Assembly: GCA_021776175.1 (NCBI GenBank)
Contig: JAJFGJ010000005.1
Span: 1-56,712 of the forward strand
Direction: 5' to 3'
DNA from: Kiloniellaceae bacterium
Lineage (GTDB): Bacteria; Pseudomonadota; Alphaproteobacteria; Kiloniellales; J153
DNA: 56,712 bases
Shown here: positions 1 to 9,809 of the stretch, piece after piece
How positions within the stretch are numbered: the first letter of the stretch is position 1
Layout of the letters: every line of letters starts with the position of its first letter
Notes under the pieces: model-generated
The model's database searches: none
The model's input: only the letters and a program-made list of their open reading frames with translations
Told to the model about the DNA's origin: nothing
Program-made: the position numbers and the translations under genes

Positions 1-120
1 AACGTTTCGATGGAGGTTGAGCTTATCGCGCCGATCGCCATGGACGAGGGCTTGCGCTTCGCGATCCGCGAGGGCGGGCGCACGGTCGGCGCCGGCGTCG
101 TCGCCAGTATTGTTCAGTAA
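1..120 (+). CDS. tuf: Elongation factor Tu, C-terminal end (partial)
   Basis: The first 39 codons and the TAA stop encode the last part of EF-Tu domain 3, the GTPase that brings aminoacyl-tRNA to the ribosome. The segment [20 protein letters not shown] is the highly conserved EF-Tu tail, ending VASIVQ. The 5' part lies outside the window. Position just ahead of rpsJ is the usual place for tuf in the str-S10 supercluster. Confidence 0.97.
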   Translation, partial: NVSMEVELIAPIAMDEGLRFAIREGGRTVGAGVVASIVQ

Positions 121-178
121 TCTAAAGAAAGGGCGCCGCGCCGTTACCGTTTACGGCCAAGCGTGACCAGGTTCGACG

Positions 179-493
179 ATGGATAGCCAAAATATACGCA
201 TCCGCCTCAAGGCGTTCGATCATCGGATTCTCGATCAATCGACGTCCGAGATCGTGGGCACGGCCAAGCGGACCGGCGCGCAAATTCGCGGACCGATCCC
301 GCTGCCGACCCGGATCGAGAAGTTTACCGTGTTGCGTGGGCCGCACATCGATAAGAAGAGCCGCGAGCAGTTCGAAATTCGGACTCACAAGCGTTTGTTG
401 GACATTGTCGATCCGACACCCCAGACGGTCGATGCTCTGATGAAGCTCGATTTGGCGGCGGGTGTCGACGTCGAGATCAAGCTTAAGGGCTAG
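179..493 (+). CDS. rpsJ: 30S ribosomal protein S10 (NusE)
   Basis: This 104-residue protein is full length for bacterial S10, which sits in the 30S head and also acts as NusE with NusB in transcription antitermination. Recognisable segments are [10 protein letters not shown] near the N-terminus, the loop around residues 36-50 ([18 protein letters not shown]) and the tail GVDVEIKL. The start is an ATG with only a weak AGG 8 nt upstream. It opens the S10 operon 58 nt after tuf; that gap has no clear promoter, so co-transcription with tuf is likely. Confidence 0.97.
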   Translation: MDSQNIRIRLKAFDHRILDQSTSEIVGTAKRTGAQIRGPIPLPTRIEKFTVLRGPHIDKKSREQFEIRTHKRLLDIVDPTPQTVDALMKLDLAAGVDVEIKLKG

Positions 494-497
494 GATG

Positions 498-1271
498 ATG
501 CGCACTGGAATGATAGCGCAAAAGCTGGGTATGACGCGCATCTTCACCGATGCCGGCGAGCATATTCCCGTGACCGTGCTGAAAGTCGATAACTGCCAGG
601 TTGTCGCCGTGCGCAAGCAGGATACTGACGGCTACGACGCGGTTCAGCTCGGCGTTGGAACGATCAAGACCAAGAACGTGGGCAAGGCCCAGCGCGGCCA
701 CTTCGCCAAGGCGAAGGTCGAACCCAAACGCCAACTCGGTGAATTTCGGGTGTCGGGCGATGCCTTGCTCGAAGCCGGCCAGAAACTCTCGGTCGAGCAT
801 TTCGTGCCGGGTCAATTTATCGATGTGACTGGAACTTCGATCGGCAAGGGCTTCGCCGGGGCCATGAAGCGTCATAATTTCAGCGGCCTGCGCGCCTCCC
901 ACGGCGTGTCGATCTCGCATCGCTCCCACGGTTCGACCGGTAACAGCCAGGATCCGGGTAAAGTCTTCAAAGGCAAGAAGATGGCCGGTCATATGGGCGA
1001 TCGCCAGGTCACCGTGCTTAACCTCAAGGTTGTCTCCACCGATGCCGGCGAGGGACTGATCATGGTGCGTGGCGCGGTGCCGGGTGCCGAAGGCGGCTGG
1101 GTCCAGGTTCGCGACGCGGTCAAGCGGGCCTTGCCGAAAGAAGCGCCGTTTCCAGCCGGCCTGCGCGCATCCGGCGCGCAAGCGCCGGACGAGGCCGCAC
1201 CGAACGAGGCCGCACCGGCCGAGACCGTTGAAAGCGATGCCGGCGGCGACGCCGACCGGAAAGAGGACTGA
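498..1271 (+). CDS. rplC: 50S ribosomal protein L3
   Basis: L3 helps assemble the large subunit near the peptidyl-transferase centre. The conserved stretch [19 protein letters not shown] is present and keeps the glutamine that PrmB methylates in other bacteria. I start at the ATG at 498 ([11 protein letters not shown], the usual alphaproteobacterial N-terminus), because AAGGG at 485-489 lies 8 nt upstream. An ATG three bases earlier and one at 462 inside rpsJ are alternatives. The protein is 257 residues and carries an Ala/Glu-rich acidic tail of about 30 residues beyond the normal L3 end. Confidence 0.96.
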   Translation: MRTGMIAQKLGMTRIFTDAGEHIPVTVLKVDNCQVVAVRKQDTDGYDAVQLGVGTIKTKNVGKAQRGHFAKAKVEPKRQLGEFRVSGDALLEAGQKLSVEHFVPGQFIDVTGTSIGKGFAGAMKRHNFSGLRASHGVSISHRSHGSTGNSQDPGKVFKGKKMAGHMGDRQVTVLNLKVVSTDAGEGLIMVRGAVPGAEGGWVQVRDAVKRALPKEAPFPAGLRASGAQAPDEAAPNEAAPAETVESDAGGDADRKED

Positions 1272-1276
1272 GGCTT

Positions 1277-1897
1277 ATGAAGTGCGCGGTCACAACGCTG
1301 GACAATAAGGCGGCCGGGGAGATCGATCTGGATGAATCGATCTTCGGTTTGCCGGCCCGTGCCGACATTCTGGCCCGCATGGTCAACTGGCAGCTCGCCA
1401 AGCGGCGCGCCGGGACCCATAAGGTCAAGGGGCGCAGTGAGATAAATATGACCAAGGCCAAGTACGGCCGCCAAAAGGGTGGCGGTACCGCCCGTCACGG
1501 CGCCCGCTCGGCCAATATCTTCCGGGGCGGCGGCAATGCCTTTGGCCCGGTGGTGCGCGATCATGGCCATGGCCTGCCCAAGAAGGTGCGAAAGCTCGCG
1601 CTCAAGACGGCTCTCTCGGCCAAGGCGGCGGACGGTAAGCTGGTGGTGCTCGACTCGGCCAAGAGCAAGGCCGCCAAGACCGCGGAGCTGTCGAAGAAGT
1701 TTGGCGATCTGGGCTGGGCCTCGGTGCTGGTTATCGACGGACCCGAGGTCGACCGGGACTTCGCGCTCGCGGCACGAAATCTACGCGGCGTCGACGTGCT
1801 GCCGCAGATCGGCGCCAACGTCTACGACATTCTGCGCCGGGATACCCTGGTGCTGACCAAGGACGCGGTAAAAGCGCTGGAGGCGCGGTTGAAATGA
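1277..1897 (+). CDS. rplD: 50S ribosomal protein L4
   Basis: This 206-residue protein matches L4, whose long basic loop reaches into the exit tunnel. The loop is visible at about residues 59-95 ([20 protein letters not shown] onward, ending [12 protein letters not shown]). In enterobacteria L4 also represses the S10 operon; no such leader can be judged here. It follows rplC after 5 nt and overlaps rplW by the 4-nt ATGA, which indicates translational coupling. Confidence 0.97.
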   Translation: MKCAVTTLDNKAAGEIDLDESIFGLPARADILARMVNWQLAKRRAGTHKVKGRSEINMTKAKYGRQKGGGTARHGARSANIFRGGGNAFGPVVRDHGHGLPKKVRKLALKTALSAKAADGKLVVLDSAKSKAAKTAELSKKFGDLGWASVLVIDGPEVDRDFALAARNLRGVDVLPQIGANVYDILRRDTLVLTKDAVKALEARLK

Positions 1898-2226
1898 GCA
1901 AGGCCCGCGCTTTCAGAAAAACCAAAGTCACCTTGTCGAGCGAGCGGGCCTTCGAGGTCGTGCGCCGTCCGCTGGTGACCGAGAAATCGACGCTTGGATC
2001 CGAGTACGGGCAAGTCGCGTTCGAGGTCGCGATCGACGCGACCAAGCCGGAAATCAAGGCGGCGATCGAGAGCCTCTTCAAGGTCAAGGTCAAGGCCGTG
2101 AATACCCTGCGGCAGAACGGCAAGGTAAAGCGGTTCAAGGGGCATTTGGGGCGGCGCGGCGACGTGAAGAAGGCATATGTGTCCCTGGAAGAGGGCCACA
2201 GCATCGACGTGACCACGGGAATCTAG
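1894..2226 (+). CDS. rplW: 50S ribosomal protein L23
   Basis: L23 lies at the tunnel exit, where trigger factor and SRP dock. The segment [12 protein letters not shown] (about residues 22-33) is the L23 signature, followed by the alpha/beta core and the loop with [19 protein letters not shown]. At 110 residues it has a somewhat longer N-terminus than the roughly 100-residue norm. Its ATG overlaps the rplD stop. Confidence 0.97.
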   Translation: MSKARAFRKTKVTLSSERAFEVVRRPLVTEKSTLGSEYGQVAFEVAIDATKPEIKAAIESLFKVKVKAVNTLRQNGKVKRFKGHLGRRGDVKKAYVSLEEGHSIDVTTGI

Positions 2227-2230
2227 ATCC

Positions 2231-3061
2231 ATGGCGTTGAAAAAATTCAATCCGACCACACCGAGCCAGCGCGAGCTGGTGCTGGTCGACCGCGGCGCCC
2301 TGCACAAGGGCGATCCGGTGAAGGCCTTGACCCAGGGCCTTTCCAAAAAGGGCGGGCGTAACAATCACGGGCGCATTACGGCGCGCCGCCGCGGCGGCGG
2401 CCACAAGCGGCTGTACCGCATGGTCGACTTCAAGCGGCGCAAGTTCGACGTCGCGGCCAAGGTCGTGCGCCTGGAATACGATCCCAACCGCACCGCCTTC
2501 ATCGCCTTGATCGAGTACGAGGACGGCGAGCAAAGCTATATTCTGGCGCCCCAGCGGCTGGGCCCGGGGGACATGGTCATCTCCGGCCAGCGTGCCGATA
2601 TCAAGCCGGGCAATGCCATGCCCCTGTCGTCGATCCCGGTGGGAACGATTGTCCACAATGTGGAGCTCAAGGCGGGCAAGGGCGGCCAGATCGCCCGCTC
2701 GGCCGGTACTTACGTGCAATTGGTCGGCCGCGATGCCGGCTACGCCTTGCTGCGTCTAGGCTCGGGCGAGGCTCGGATGGTTCGGGCCGAGTGCATGGCG
2801 ACTATCGGCGCCGTGTCGAACCCGGATCAGGCCAACATCAACCTCGGTAAGGCGGGTCGGAAGCGCTGGCTCGGAAAGCGCCCGGCGGTTCGCGGCGTGG
2901 CCATGAACCCGGTCGATCACCCCCACGGCGGCGGCGAAGGCCGGACGTCGGGCGGGCGCCATCCGGTGACACCCTGGGGCAAGCCGACCAAGGGCGCCAA
3001 GACGCGCCGTAATAAAGAGACCAGCCGGCTCATCGTGCGCCGGCGGCACAAGAAGTCGTAA
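2231..3061 (+). CDS. rplB: 50S ribosomal protein L2
   Basis: L2 (276 residues, normal length) binds 23S rRNA next to the peptidyl-transferase centre and supports subunit association. The C-terminal part has the hallmark [19 protein letters not shown] with the conserved histidine, and the N-terminal RNA-binding domain has [21 protein letters not shown]. It starts 4 nt after rplW in the S10 operon. Confidence 0.98.
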   Translation: MALKKFNPTTPSQRELVLVDRGALHKGDPVKALTQGLSKKGGRNNHGRITARRRGGGHKRLYRMVDFKRRKFDVAAKVVRLEYDPNRTAFIALIEYEDGEQSYILAPQRLGPGDMVISGQRADIKPGNAMPLSSIPVGTIVHNVELKAGKGGQIARSAGTYVQLVGRDAGYALLRLGSGEARMVRAECMATIGAVSNPDQANINLGKAGRKRWLGKRPAVRGVAMNPVDHPHGGGEGRTSGGRHPVTPWGKPTKGAKTRRNKETSRLIVRRRHKKS

Positions 3062-3073
3062 AGGAGGGCGGTC

Positions 3074-3352
3074 GTGGCTCGCTCGGTATGGAAAGGCCCA
3101 TTCGTTGACGGCTTCTTGCTCAAGAAGGCGGACAAGGTGCGCGCGTCGGGTCGAAATGAAATCATCAAGACTTGGTCGCGCCGCTCGACCATCATGCCGC
3201 ATTTCGTCGGCCTGACCTTTGGCGTTTACAACGGCAGGAAGTTCCTTCCGGTGCTGGTGACGGAAAACATGGTTGGGCACAAGTTCGGCGAGTTCTCGCC
3301 GACCCGCACCTTCCACGGTCACACCGCCGACAAAAAGGCGAAGAGGGGTTGA
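3074..3352 (+). CDS. rpsS: 30S ribosomal protein S19
   Basis: S19 (92 residues) pairs with S13 in the 30S head. [18 protein letters not shown] and the [13 protein letters not shown] segment are diagnostic. The start is GTG at 3074, supported by a perfect AAGGAGG at 3061-3067, 6 nt upstream. That strong site overlaps the rplB stop codon. Confidence 0.97.
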   Translation: MARSVWKGPFVDGFLLKKADKVRASGRNEIIKTWSRRSTIMPHFVGLTFGVYNGRKFLPVLVTENMVGHKFGEFSPTRTFHGHTADKKAKRG

Positions 3353-3355
3353 TCG

Positions 3356-3736
3356 ATGGGTAAGCCAACGCATCCCCGCCGTCTGAGCGAAGCCGAGGCC
3401 ATGGCGGTCGCGCGCAACCTGCGCGGCAGTGCGCGCAAGCTTAACCTGGTGGCGCAAAGCATCCGGGGAAAGAGCGCCGAAGCCGCCTTGGCGTCGCTGA
3501 CATTCTCCAAGCGGCGCATCGCGCAGGACGTTAAGAAAGTAGTTCAATCCGCTGTTGCAAATGCAGAAAACAACCATCAACTTGATGTGGATCGGCTTTA
3601 TGTCGCCGAGGCTTCGGTTGGCAAGGGATTCGTCATGAAGCGGTGGCGCGCGCGGGCGCGCGGTCGTGTGGGCCGGATCCAAAAGCCTTGGAGCTCGATC
3701 ACCGTCATCGTCCGCGAACGCGAGGAAACGGCGTAA
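3356..3736 (+). CDS. rplV: 50S ribosomal protein L22
   Basis: This 126-residue protein matches L22, which lines the exit tunnel with a long beta hairpin. The core [24 protein letters not shown] and the hairpin region [16 protein letters not shown] are clear. It begins 3 nt after rpsS, and its TAA stop overlaps the rpsC start as TAATG. Confidence 0.97.
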   Translation: MGKPTHPRRLSEAEAMAVARNLRGSARKLNLVAQSIRGKSAEAALASLTFSKRRIAQDVKKVVQSAVANAENNHQLDVDRLYVAEASVGKGFVMKRWRARARGRVGRIQKPWSSITVIVREREETA

Positions 3737-4416
3737 TGGGTCAAAAAGTCAATCCGATCGGGCTACGGCTTGGGATCAACCGGACCTGGGATTCGCGTTG
3801 GTACGCGGACGGCCACAACTACGCCGATCTGCTGCACGAGGACTTGGGAATTCGGAAGTTCCTCCATGGCCGGCTGCAACAGTCGGGCGTCTCGCGCATC
3901 GTGATCGAACGGCCGAGCAAAAAGGCGCGGATCACCATCCACACGGCGCGTCCGGGCGTGGTCATCGGCAAAAAGGGCGCCGATATCGATAAGCTGCGGG
4001 GTGAGTTGCAGAAGATGACCGGTAGCGAGGTCCACCTCAATATCGTCGAGATTCGCAAGCCCGAGATCGACGCCACACTGGTGGCCGAGAACATCGCCAG
4101 CCAGCTTGAACGCCGGGTCGCGTTTCGCCGGGCCATGAAGCGGGCGGTGCAGTCGGCCATGCGCCTGGGCGCGCAGGGCATCCGGATCAACTGCGGCGGC
4201 CGCCTGGGCGGCGCCGAGATTGCCCGCACCGAGTGGTACCGCGAGGGCCGTGTGCCGCTGCACACCCTGCGCGCCGATGTCGACTACGGCGAGGCGACGG
4301 CCATGACCACCTATGGAACCTGTGGGATCAAGGTCTGGGTCTTTAAGGGCGAGATCATGGCCCACGACCCCATGGCCCAGGAAAAACGTTTGCAGGAGGC
4401 GCACCCGGGACGCTGA
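3736..4416 (+). CDS. rpsC: 30S ribosomal protein S3
   Basis: S3 forms part of the mRNA entry pore. The start is the ATG at 3736 ([14 protein letters not shown]), which overlaps the rplV stop by one base; longer readings into rplV do not fit the family. The KH type-2 RNA-binding motif [11 protein letters not shown] lies at about residues 74-84, and the C-terminal domain has [20 protein letters not shown]. The length of 226 residues is normal. Confidence 0.97.
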   Translation: MGQKVNPIGLRLGINRTWDSRWYADGHNYADLLHEDLGIRKFLHGRLQQSGVSRIVIERPSKKARITIHTARPGVVIGKKGADIDKLRGELQKMTGSEVHLNIVEIRKPEIDATLVAENIASQLERRVAFRRAMKRAVQSAMRLGAQGIRINCGGRLGGAEIARTEWYREGRVPLHTLRADVDYGEATAMTTYGTCGIKVWVFKGEIMAHDPMAQEKRLQEAHPGR

Positions 4417-4458
4417 GCCGAGAGGACGGCGACCAGGGACGCGTGAAGGAGTAAAACG

Positions 4459-4878
4459 ATGTTGCAGCCGAAGCGGACCAAGTACCGCAAAGCTCATAAG
4501 GGCCGTATCCACGGCGTGGCGAAGGGCGGTTACACGCTGAGCTTTGGCGCCTATGGCCTCAAGGCGACGACGCCTGGCCGGGTCTCGGCGCGCCAGATCG
4601 AGGCCGCGCGCCGCACCATCACCCGCCACATGAAGCGTGTCGGAAAGCTCTGGATTCGCATTTTCCCGGACGTGCCGGTGTCGAAAAAACCGGCCGAGGT
4701 GCGTCAGGGTAAGGGTAAGGGATCGCCGGAATGGTGGGCCGCGCGGGTTAAGCCGGGCCGCATCATGTTCGAATTGGACGGGGTGCCGCACGATGTGGCG
4801 CGCGAGGCCTTCATTCTCGCGGCCGCCAAGTTGCCGGTGCAGACCAGGTTCGTCATACGCCTGGGTGAGGAGAACTAA
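4459..4878 (+). CDS. rplP: 50S ribosomal protein L16
   Basis: L16 (139 residues) contacts the A-site tRNA on the large subunit. [16 protein letters not shown] and [19 protein letters not shown] are typical. The arginine in [15 protein letters not shown] region and the WWAARV segment match the family. It is preceded by AAGGAG at 4446-4451 and followed immediately by rpmC with no gap. Confidence 0.97.
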   Translation: MLQPKRTKYRKAHKGRIHGVAKGGYTLSFGAYGLKATTPGRVSARQIEAARRTITRHMKRVGKLWIRIFPDVPVSKKPAEVRQGKGKGSPEWWAARVKPGRIMFELDGVPHDVAREAFILAAAKLPVQTRFVIRLGEEN

Positions 4879-5076
4879 ATGAAAGCCGCCGATTTGAAGA
4901 CCAAATCGCCCGATGAGCTTAGGGAATCGCTGCTGGCGTTACGCAAGGAGCAGTTCAACCTCCGCTTCCAGAAGGCGAGCGGGCAACTCGAGAACACGGC
5001 GCGGGTGCGTCTGGTTCGCCGCGGCATCGCACGCATCAAGACCTTGCTGCAAGCGACGCAGCAAACCGTAGCTTAG
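4879..5076 (+). CDS. rpmC: 50S ribosomal protein L29
   Basis: This short helical protein (65 residues) matches L29, a tunnel-exit neighbour of L23. The motif [20 protein letters not shown] is the family signature. It abuts rplP directly: TAA at 4876-4878, ATG at 4879. The Shine-Dalgarno GAGGAG sits in the end of rplP. Confidence 0.97.
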   Translation: MKAADLKTKSPDELRESLLALRKEQFNLRFQKASGQLENTARVRLVRRGIARIKTLLQATQQTVA

Positions 5077-5090
5077 GAGAGATTGGACTC

Positions 5091-5336
5091 ATGCCGCGTC
5101 GGGAATTGCAAGGGGTCGTGGTCAGCGACAAAGCCGACAAGACGATTACCGTCTTGGTCGAGCGGCGCGTCATGCACCCGGTCTACAAGAAAATCATCAA
5201 GCGCTCCAAGAAGTACAGCGCGCACGATGAGGGTAATCGACATAAGGTCGGAGACAAGGTCAGGATCGAGGAATGCCGCCCGATCTCGAAGTCGAAGTCA
5301 TGGCGGGTTGTAACCGAGGGCGCGGAAGCCTCTTAG
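5091..5336 (+). CDS. rpsQ: 30S ribosomal protein S17
   Basis: S17 is a small OB-fold protein that binds 16S rRNA early in assembly. The segment [19 protein letters not shown] and [19 protein letters not shown] identify it. The length of 81 residues is normal. AGGAGA lies 7-12 nt upstream of the ATG. It closes the S10 operon gene order. Confidence 0.97.
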   Translation: MPRRELQGVVVSDKADKTITVLVERRVMHPVYKKIIKRSKKYSAHDEGNRHKVGDKVRIEECRPISKSKSWRVVTEGAEAS

Positions 5337-5358
5337 GGCCCCGGAAGGATATAGACCG

Positions 5359-5727
5359 ATGATTCAAATGCAGACCCAACTCGAGGTCGCCGACAACTCC
5401 GGCGCGCGGCGAGTCCAATGTATCAAGGTTTTGGGCGGCTCCAAGCGCAGGACAGCGGGTGTCGGCGACGTCATCGTGGTCAGCGTGAAAGAGGCGATCC
5501 CGCGCGGCCGGGTCAAGAAAGGCGACGTGCATCGCGCGGTGGTCGTGCGCACGGCCAAGGAGATCCGGCGCGAAGACGGTAGCACCATCCGTTTCGATAA
5601 AAACGCGGCGGTCTTGATCAGCAAGCAGGGGGAGCCGATCGGCACGCGAATTTTCGGGCCGGTGACGCGCGAACTGCGCGCGCGCCGTTTCATGAAGATA
5701 GTCTCTCTGGCGCCGGAGGTCCTCTAG
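5359..5727 (+). CDS. rplN: 50S ribosomal protein L14
   Basis: L14 (122 residues) forms intersubunit bridges with 16S r[30 protein letters not shown] is the canonical start, and the C-terminal GPVTRELR segment is conserved. It is the first gene of the spc gene order, but only 22 nt separate it from rpsQ, so transcription probably runs through. Confidence 0.98.
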   Translation: MIQMQTQLEVADNSGARRVQCIKVLGGSKRRTAGVGDVIVVSVKEAIPRGRVKKGDVHRAVVVRTAKEIRREDGSTIRFDKNAAVLISKQGEPIGTRIFGPVTRELRARRFMKIVSLAPEVL

Positions 5728-6051
5728 ATGGCCAAGACGTTTAAAATCAAGAAGGGCGACCGGGTGGCCGTTATCACCGGCCGCGATAAAGGCAAGAAGG
5801 GCGATGTGCTTCGGGTGCTGCGAAAGGAAAACCGGGTCCTGGTGCAAGGGGTGAATATGGTCAAGCGCCATCAGAGCCCGACGCAGACGGAAGCCGGCGG
5901 AATCATCGAGAAAGAGGCGGCATTGCACATCTCGAATGTGGCCCTGATCGACCCGAAAAGCGACCGGCCGACCCGCGTTGGGTATCGCCTGGAGACTGGT
6001 GGACGCAAAGTGCGTGTTGCCAAGCGCTCCGGCGAGGCAATAGATCTTTAG
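5728..6051 (+). CDS. rplX: 50S ribosomal protein L24
   Basis: L24 starts large-subunit assembly by binding the 5' end of 23S rRNA. The KOW motif [20 protein letters not shown] occupies about residues 7-26. It begins at the base after the rplN stop codon. The length of 107 residues is normal. Confidence 0.97.
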   Translation: MAKTFKIKKGDRVAVITGRDKGKKGDVLRVLRKENRVLVQGVNMVKRHQSPTQTEAGGIIEKEAALHISNVALIDPKSDRPTRVGYRLETGGRKVRVAKRSGEAIDL

Positions 6052-6069
6052 GCGAAGAAAGTTCGAACT

Positions 6070-6612
6070 ATGGCGACGCGTTTCAAGGAACATTACGACA
6101 AGGTGGTTCGGTCCGCCCTCATGGAGGAGTTCAAGTACAAGAACTCCATGGAGGTGCCGAAGGTCGACAAGATCGTCGTGAATATGGGTGTGGGCGAGGC
6201 TTCGCAGGACGCCAAGAAAGTTCATGCGGCGGCCAAGGAAATGGCGCTGATCACGGGCCAGAAGCCGGTAATCACCAAGGCGCGTCTTTCAATCGCCACC
6301 TATAAGCTGCGCGAGGGAATGCCGGTCGGCTGCAAGGTGACTCTGCGGCGCGACCGCATGTACGAGTTCCTGGATCGCTTGATCACGATCGCCTTGCCGC
6401 GGGTCCGGGATTTCCGCGGTGTTTCGCCCAAGAGCTTCGATGGCCGCGGTAATTTCTCGATGGGCCTTAAGGAACAGATCGTGTTTCCCGAGATCGATTA
6501 CGACCAGGTCGGTGAAATTCGCGGCATGGATATCGTGATCTGCACCACGGCCAAGACGGATAATGAGGCACGGTCCCTGCTAGCCGGGTTCCAGATGCCT
6601 TTCACGCGATAG
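6070..6612 (+). CDS. rplE: 50S ribosomal protein L5
   Basis: L5 (180 residues) carries 5S rRNA into the large subunit and contacts P-site tRNA. Diagnostic segments are [31 protein letters not shown] and the C-terminal [18 protein letters not shown]. It lies 18 nt after rplX within the spc operon. Confidence 0.98.
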   Translation: MATRFKEHYDKVVRSALMEEFKYKNSMEVPKVDKIVVNMGVGEASQDAKKVHAAAKEMALITGQKPVITKARLSIATYKLREGMPVGCKVTLRRDRMYEFLDRLITIALPRVRDFRGVSPKSFDGRGNFSMGLKEQIVFPEIDYDQVGEIRGMDIVICTTAKTDNEARSLLAGFQMPFTR

Positions 6613-6634
6613 ACTGGAAGAGGATTGAATAGGA

Positions 6635-6940
6635 ATGGCGAAGAAAAGCGCCGTTAACAAAAACGCCCGCCGGCGGCTATTGGCGGCGAAGTTCGCCACC
6701 AAGCGCGCCGCGCTCAAGGAGGTCGCGCGCGACCGGTCCTTGCCACCGGAGGAACGCTTTCAAGCGTTCGTGAATCTGGCGCAGTTGCCGCGCAACTCGG
6801 CACCGGTGCGGATTCGAAACCGGTGCCTGTTGAGCGGCCGGCCGCGCGGGTTTTACCGCAAACTCCGGTTATCACGAATCGCGCTGCGCGAGCTGGCCTC
6901 GACAGGTCAGATCCCCGGTATGGTTAAGTCGAGCTGGTAG
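6635..6940 (+). CDS. rpsN: 30S ribosomal protein S14, zinc-independent form
   Basis: This is the long, 101-residue S14. It lacks the CxxC...CxxC zinc site of the short form; the corresponding region reads [19 protein letters not shown] with one cysteine. S14 binds the 30S head near S10 and S19. This form should not depend on zinc for assembly. It starts 22 nt after rplE. Confidence 0.97.
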   Translation: MAKKSAVNKNARRRLLAAKFATKRAALKEVARDRSLPPEERFQAFVNLAQLPRNSAPVRIRNRCLLSGRPRGFYRKLRLSRIALRELASTGQIPGMVKSSW

Positions 6941-6961
6941 GAAGAAGAGAGGGTACGCGCG

Positions 6962-7360
6962 ATGGCGATGAGCGATCCTTTAGGCGATATGTTGACCCGC
7001 ATCCGTAATGGGCAGCGCGTTGGCAAATCGGTTATCCAAGCGCCTGCATCTAAGCTGCGATCGAACGTTCTGGAAGTTCTGAAGCGGGAGGGTTATATCC
7101 GCGACTTCAGGACCGAGGATGAACGCAAGGGCGTGTCCGAGTTGCGGATAGAGCTGAAATACGCCGATGGTCTGCCTGTGATTCAAGAGATATCGCGGGT
7201 GTCCAAGCCGGGCAGGCGGGTTTACTCCAAGATCAAGGAGTTGCCGCGATACTACAACGGTTTGGGGATTACCATTCTGTCCACGCCTCGCGGCGTTATG
7301 TCGGATCAGGAAGCGCGCGCGGCGAACGTCGGCGGCGAGATCCTGTGCCGCGTATTCTAG
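6962..7360 (+). CDS. rpsH: 30S ribosomal protein S8
   Basis: S8 (132 residues) binds the central domain of 16S rRNA; in E. coli it represses the spc operon. SDPLGDMLTRIRNGQ and the C-terminal STPRGVMSDQEARAANVGGEILCRV identify it. The ATG at 6962 is used; an in-frame ATG at 6968 is an alternative start. Confidence 0.97.
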   Translation: MAMSDPLGDMLTRIRNGQRVGKSVIQAPASKLRSNVLEVLKREGYIRDFRTEDERKGVSELRIELKYADGLPVIQEISRVSKPGRRVYSKIKELPRYYNGLGITILSTPRGVMSDQEARAANVGGEILCRVF

Positions 7361-7378
7361 GGAATTGAGGACCGTTAG

Positions 7379-7912
7379 ATGTCACGTGTAGGCAAACATC
7401 CCGTCGAAGTGCCCAGCGGCGTTGACGTGTCGGTTGAGGGTATCGTTGTCCGTGCCAAAGGCAAATTGGGCGAGTTGACGTTCAAGGCCACCGACGACGT
7501 GCGGATTTCGATGGATGACGGCAAGGTGGTTGTCAAACCGGCGAACGACGGCAAGGCCGCCCACTCCATGTGGGGCACGGCGCGCGCGCGCGTTCAGGCC
7601 ATGGTGACGGGCGTTTCGGAAGGCTTCACCAAGGAGCTGGAGATTAACGGCGTCGGCTACCGGGCCGCGGTTCAAGGTGACAACCTCAGCTTGCAGCTGG
7701 GCTTTAGCCATGACGTGAATTATCCGATCCCCGAAGGTATTTCTATCAAGTGCGCGAAGCCGACGAGCCTCACGGTCTCTGGTGCCGACAAGCAAAAGGT
7801 CGGCCAGGTAGCTGCGGAAATCCGCGCGTTCCGCCCGCCCGAGCCTTATAAGGGCAAGGGCGTGAAGTACGTGGGCGAGTATATCCTGCGCAAGGAAGGC
7901 AAGAAGAAGTAA
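7379..7912 (+). CDS. rplF: 50S ribosomal protein L6
   Basis: L6 (177 residues) lies near the factor-binding site of the large subunit. The two repeated domains are visible, with GKLGELTF in the first and the family signature [23 protein letters not shown] at the C-terminus. It starts 18 nt after rpsH. Confidence 0.98.
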   Translation: MSRVGKHPVEVPSGVDVSVEGIVVRAKGKLGELTFKATDDVRISMDDGKVVVKPANDGKAAHSMWGTARARVQAMVTGVSEGFTKELEINGVGYRAAVQGDNLSLQLGFSHDVNYPIPEGISIKCAKPTSLTVSGADKQKVGQVAAEIRAFRPPEPYKGKGVKYVGEYILRKEGKKK

Positions 7913-7916
7913 AGCC

Positions 7917-8279
7917 ATGTTGACTGTCAGACAAACCAGCCAGCGCCGCGGTAAGCGTGTGCGCATCCACCTCGCGCGTAAATCGAGGGGGCGGCCCAGA
8001 CTATCGGTTTTCCGCTCCGGCCGGCATATCTATGCTCAGGTGATCGACGATGCGCGCCAGTCGACCTTGGCCGCCGCGTCCAGCGTGGACAAGGGCCTTA
8101 AGGGTAAGTTGAAGATCGGATGCGACAAGGCGGCGGCGGCCGAGGTCGGCAAACTCGTCGCCGAGCGCGCTGTCGCGGCCGGCGTCAAGGAGGTCGTATT
8201 CGATCGCGGCAAGTATCTTTATCATGGCCGGGTCAAGGCTCTGGCCGACGCGGCTCGTGAAGGCGGTCTGTCGTTCTAG
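7917..8279 (+). CDS. rplR: 50S ribosomal protein L18
   Basis: L18 (120 residues) binds 5S rRNA together with L5. The basic N-terminus is followed by [20 protein letters not shown] and [26 protein letters not shown], both characteristic. Only 4 nt separate it from rplF. Confidence 0.98.
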   Translation: MLTVRQTSQRRGKRVRIHLARKSRGRPRLSVFRSGRHIYAQVIDDARQSTLAAASSVDKGLKGKLKIGCDKAAAAEVGKLVAERAVAAGVKEVVFDRGKYLYHGRVKALADAAREGGLSF

Positions 8280-8320
8280 GATTATCGATCGTGGCTCACG
8301 ATCCCAAGGAAGTTTAAGCT

Positions 8321-8893
8321 ATGGCACAGCAGCGAAGAGACTCCCGGCGCAGGCGCGACGACCGCGCCTCTCGCGAAGAAAGCGATCTGGTCGAAAAACT
8401 GGTCGGCATCAACCGTGTGGCCAAGGTGGTCAAGGGCGGTCGCCGGTTCGGTTTCGCGGCACTGGTCGTGGTCGGTGACGGCCGTGGCCGGGTCGGCATG
8501 GGCCACGGCAAGGCCCGCGAGGTCCCCGAGGCGATCCGCAAGGCGACGGAGAAAGCCAAACGCGGCATGATCCGTGTGCCCCTGCGCGAGGGCCGCACCC
8601 TGCACCACGACGTGATGGGGCACTATGGCGCCGGCCTGGTTGTGGTGCGTGCCGCCGAGCAAGGCACGGGTATAATCGCGGGCGGCCCCATGCGCGCCAT
8701 TTTCGAGGCGCTGGGCGTGCAGGATGTGGTTGCCAAGTCGATTGGAACCTCAAATCCTCATAACATGATCAAGGCCACCTTCCAGGGCCTGAAAAGTAGC
8801 CAGAGCCCCCGGATGGTGGCCCAACGCCGCGGCAAGAAAGTCGGCGATATCCTGGGCGACCGGCGCGGCGCGACGGCCGAGGCAGTGGAGTAA
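8321..8893 (+). CDS. rpsE: 30S ribosomal protein S5
   Basis: S5 (190 residues) helps maintain decoding accuracy. The N-terminal 20 residues are strongly charged (many Arg, Asp and Glu). The double-stranded-RNA-binding-like domain has [21 protein letters not shown], and the C-terminal domain has [19 protein letters not shown]. The 41-nt gap from rplR is larger than its neighbours but holds an AAGGAAG near 8306-8312. Confidence 0.98.
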   Translation: MAQQRRDSRRRRDDRASREESDLVEKLVGINRVAKVVKGGRRFGFAALVVVGDGRGRVGMGHGKAREVPEAIRKATEKAKRGMIRVPLREGRTLHHDVMGHYGAGLVVVRAAEQGTGIIAGGPMRAIFEALGVQDVVAKSIGTSNPHNMIKATFQGLKSSQSPRMVAQRRGKKVGDILGDRRGATAEAVE

Positions 8894-8899
8894 GGTGCT

Positions 8900-9100
8900 A
8901 TGAGTGCGGCGCGCAAGACGGTAAAGGTCACCCAGATAGGAAGCCCGATCGGCCGCAGGAAGGATCAGCGGGCAACGCTGATCGGCCTGGGACTGAATAA
9001 GATGAACCGGACGCGGGAGTTGGAAGACACCCCATCGGTGCGCGGTATGATCGACAAGGTGCATCACCTTGTGCGTGTCGAGGGCGAGGATCAGGCCTAG
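8900..9100 (+). CDS. rpmD: 50S ribosomal protein L30
   Basis: L30 is a small two-layer protein of the large subunit, 66 residues here. The core [35 protein letters not shown] is the family signature. It follows rpsE after 6 nt. Confidence 0.97.
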   Translation: MSAARKTVKVTQIGSPIGRRKDQRATLIGLGLNKMNRTRELEDTPSVRGMIDKVHHLVRVEGEDQA

Positions 9101-9162
9101 GTGCAAGCTCCGCGTGGCCAGGAATTGTGTAAGGCCGCTGTTTTTTGTAGGGACGAAGATAA

Positions 9163-9663
9163 ATGAAGCTCAATCAATTGGCGGATCGGCCGGGTGCCCG
9201 CAAGGACGGCAAACGGCGGGGGCGCGGCATAGCTTCCGGTCTGGGGAAGACTTCCGGACGGGGGCATAAGGGGCAGAAATCGCGCCGTGGCGTGGCGATC
9301 AAGGGCTTCGAGGGCGGGCAGATGCCCTTGCACCGCCGCTTGCCCAAGCGTGGCTTCACGAACCTGTTCCGCAAGAATTTCGTGGTTGTGAACCTGGGCC
9401 GCCTACAGGCCGCGATCGATGACGGCAAGCTGGATGCCAAGAAACCCATCGATGCCGCCGCCCTGGTCGGTGCCGGCTTGGTCACGAACCCGCGCGATGG
9501 CGTGCGCCTGCTTGCAAAAGGCGATTTGAAGGCCAAAGTAAGTATCTCCGTGGCTGGCGCTTCCAAGACCGCGGTCGCGGCGGTGGAAAAGGCCGGCGGC
9601 ACGGTTACGGTGGCATCAACCTCTTCCGGTTCTGGGGAAGCCCAGTCCGGGGACGCCAAATAA
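9163..9663 (+). CDS. rplO: 50S ribosomal protein L15
   Basis: L15 (166 residues) is a late large-subunit assembly protein. The glycine/arginine-rich N-terminal extension ([20 protein letters not shown]) and [15 protein letters not shown] are diagnostic. The C-terminus has an extra Ser/Gly-rich tail. A 146-nt gap to secY follows; I see no confident promoter or terminator in it. Confidence 0.97.
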   Translation: MKLNQLADRPGARKDGKRRGRGIASGLGKTSGRGHKGQKSRRGVAIKGFEGGQMPLHRRLPKRGFTNLFRKNFVVVNLGRLQAAIDDGKLDAKKPIDAAALVGAGLVTNPRDGVRLLAKGDLKAKVSISVAGASKTAVAAVEKAGGTVTVASTSSGSGEAQSGDAK

Positions 9664-9809
9664 AGCTTTTTCACACTGGTTTGAAATCGGGAAGACATCG
9701 CATAACCCTTTATCCGATCTCATATTATGGCGGGCGCGGCAAAACTTGGCCGCGGTTGAAACCGCCTGGGGGCGGGGATCGGCCTAATGACTGGGAAAGT
9801 GAGCTATAG

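Noticed and set aside
483..1181. Long minus-strand open frame across rplC
   Set aside because: It is a shadow of the ribosomal protein gene caused by GC-rich third positions; the same applies to many long antisense frames in this window.
9664..9809. Possible promoter (TATTAT near 9727) before secY
   Set aside because: No acceptable -35 sequence lies at the right distance.
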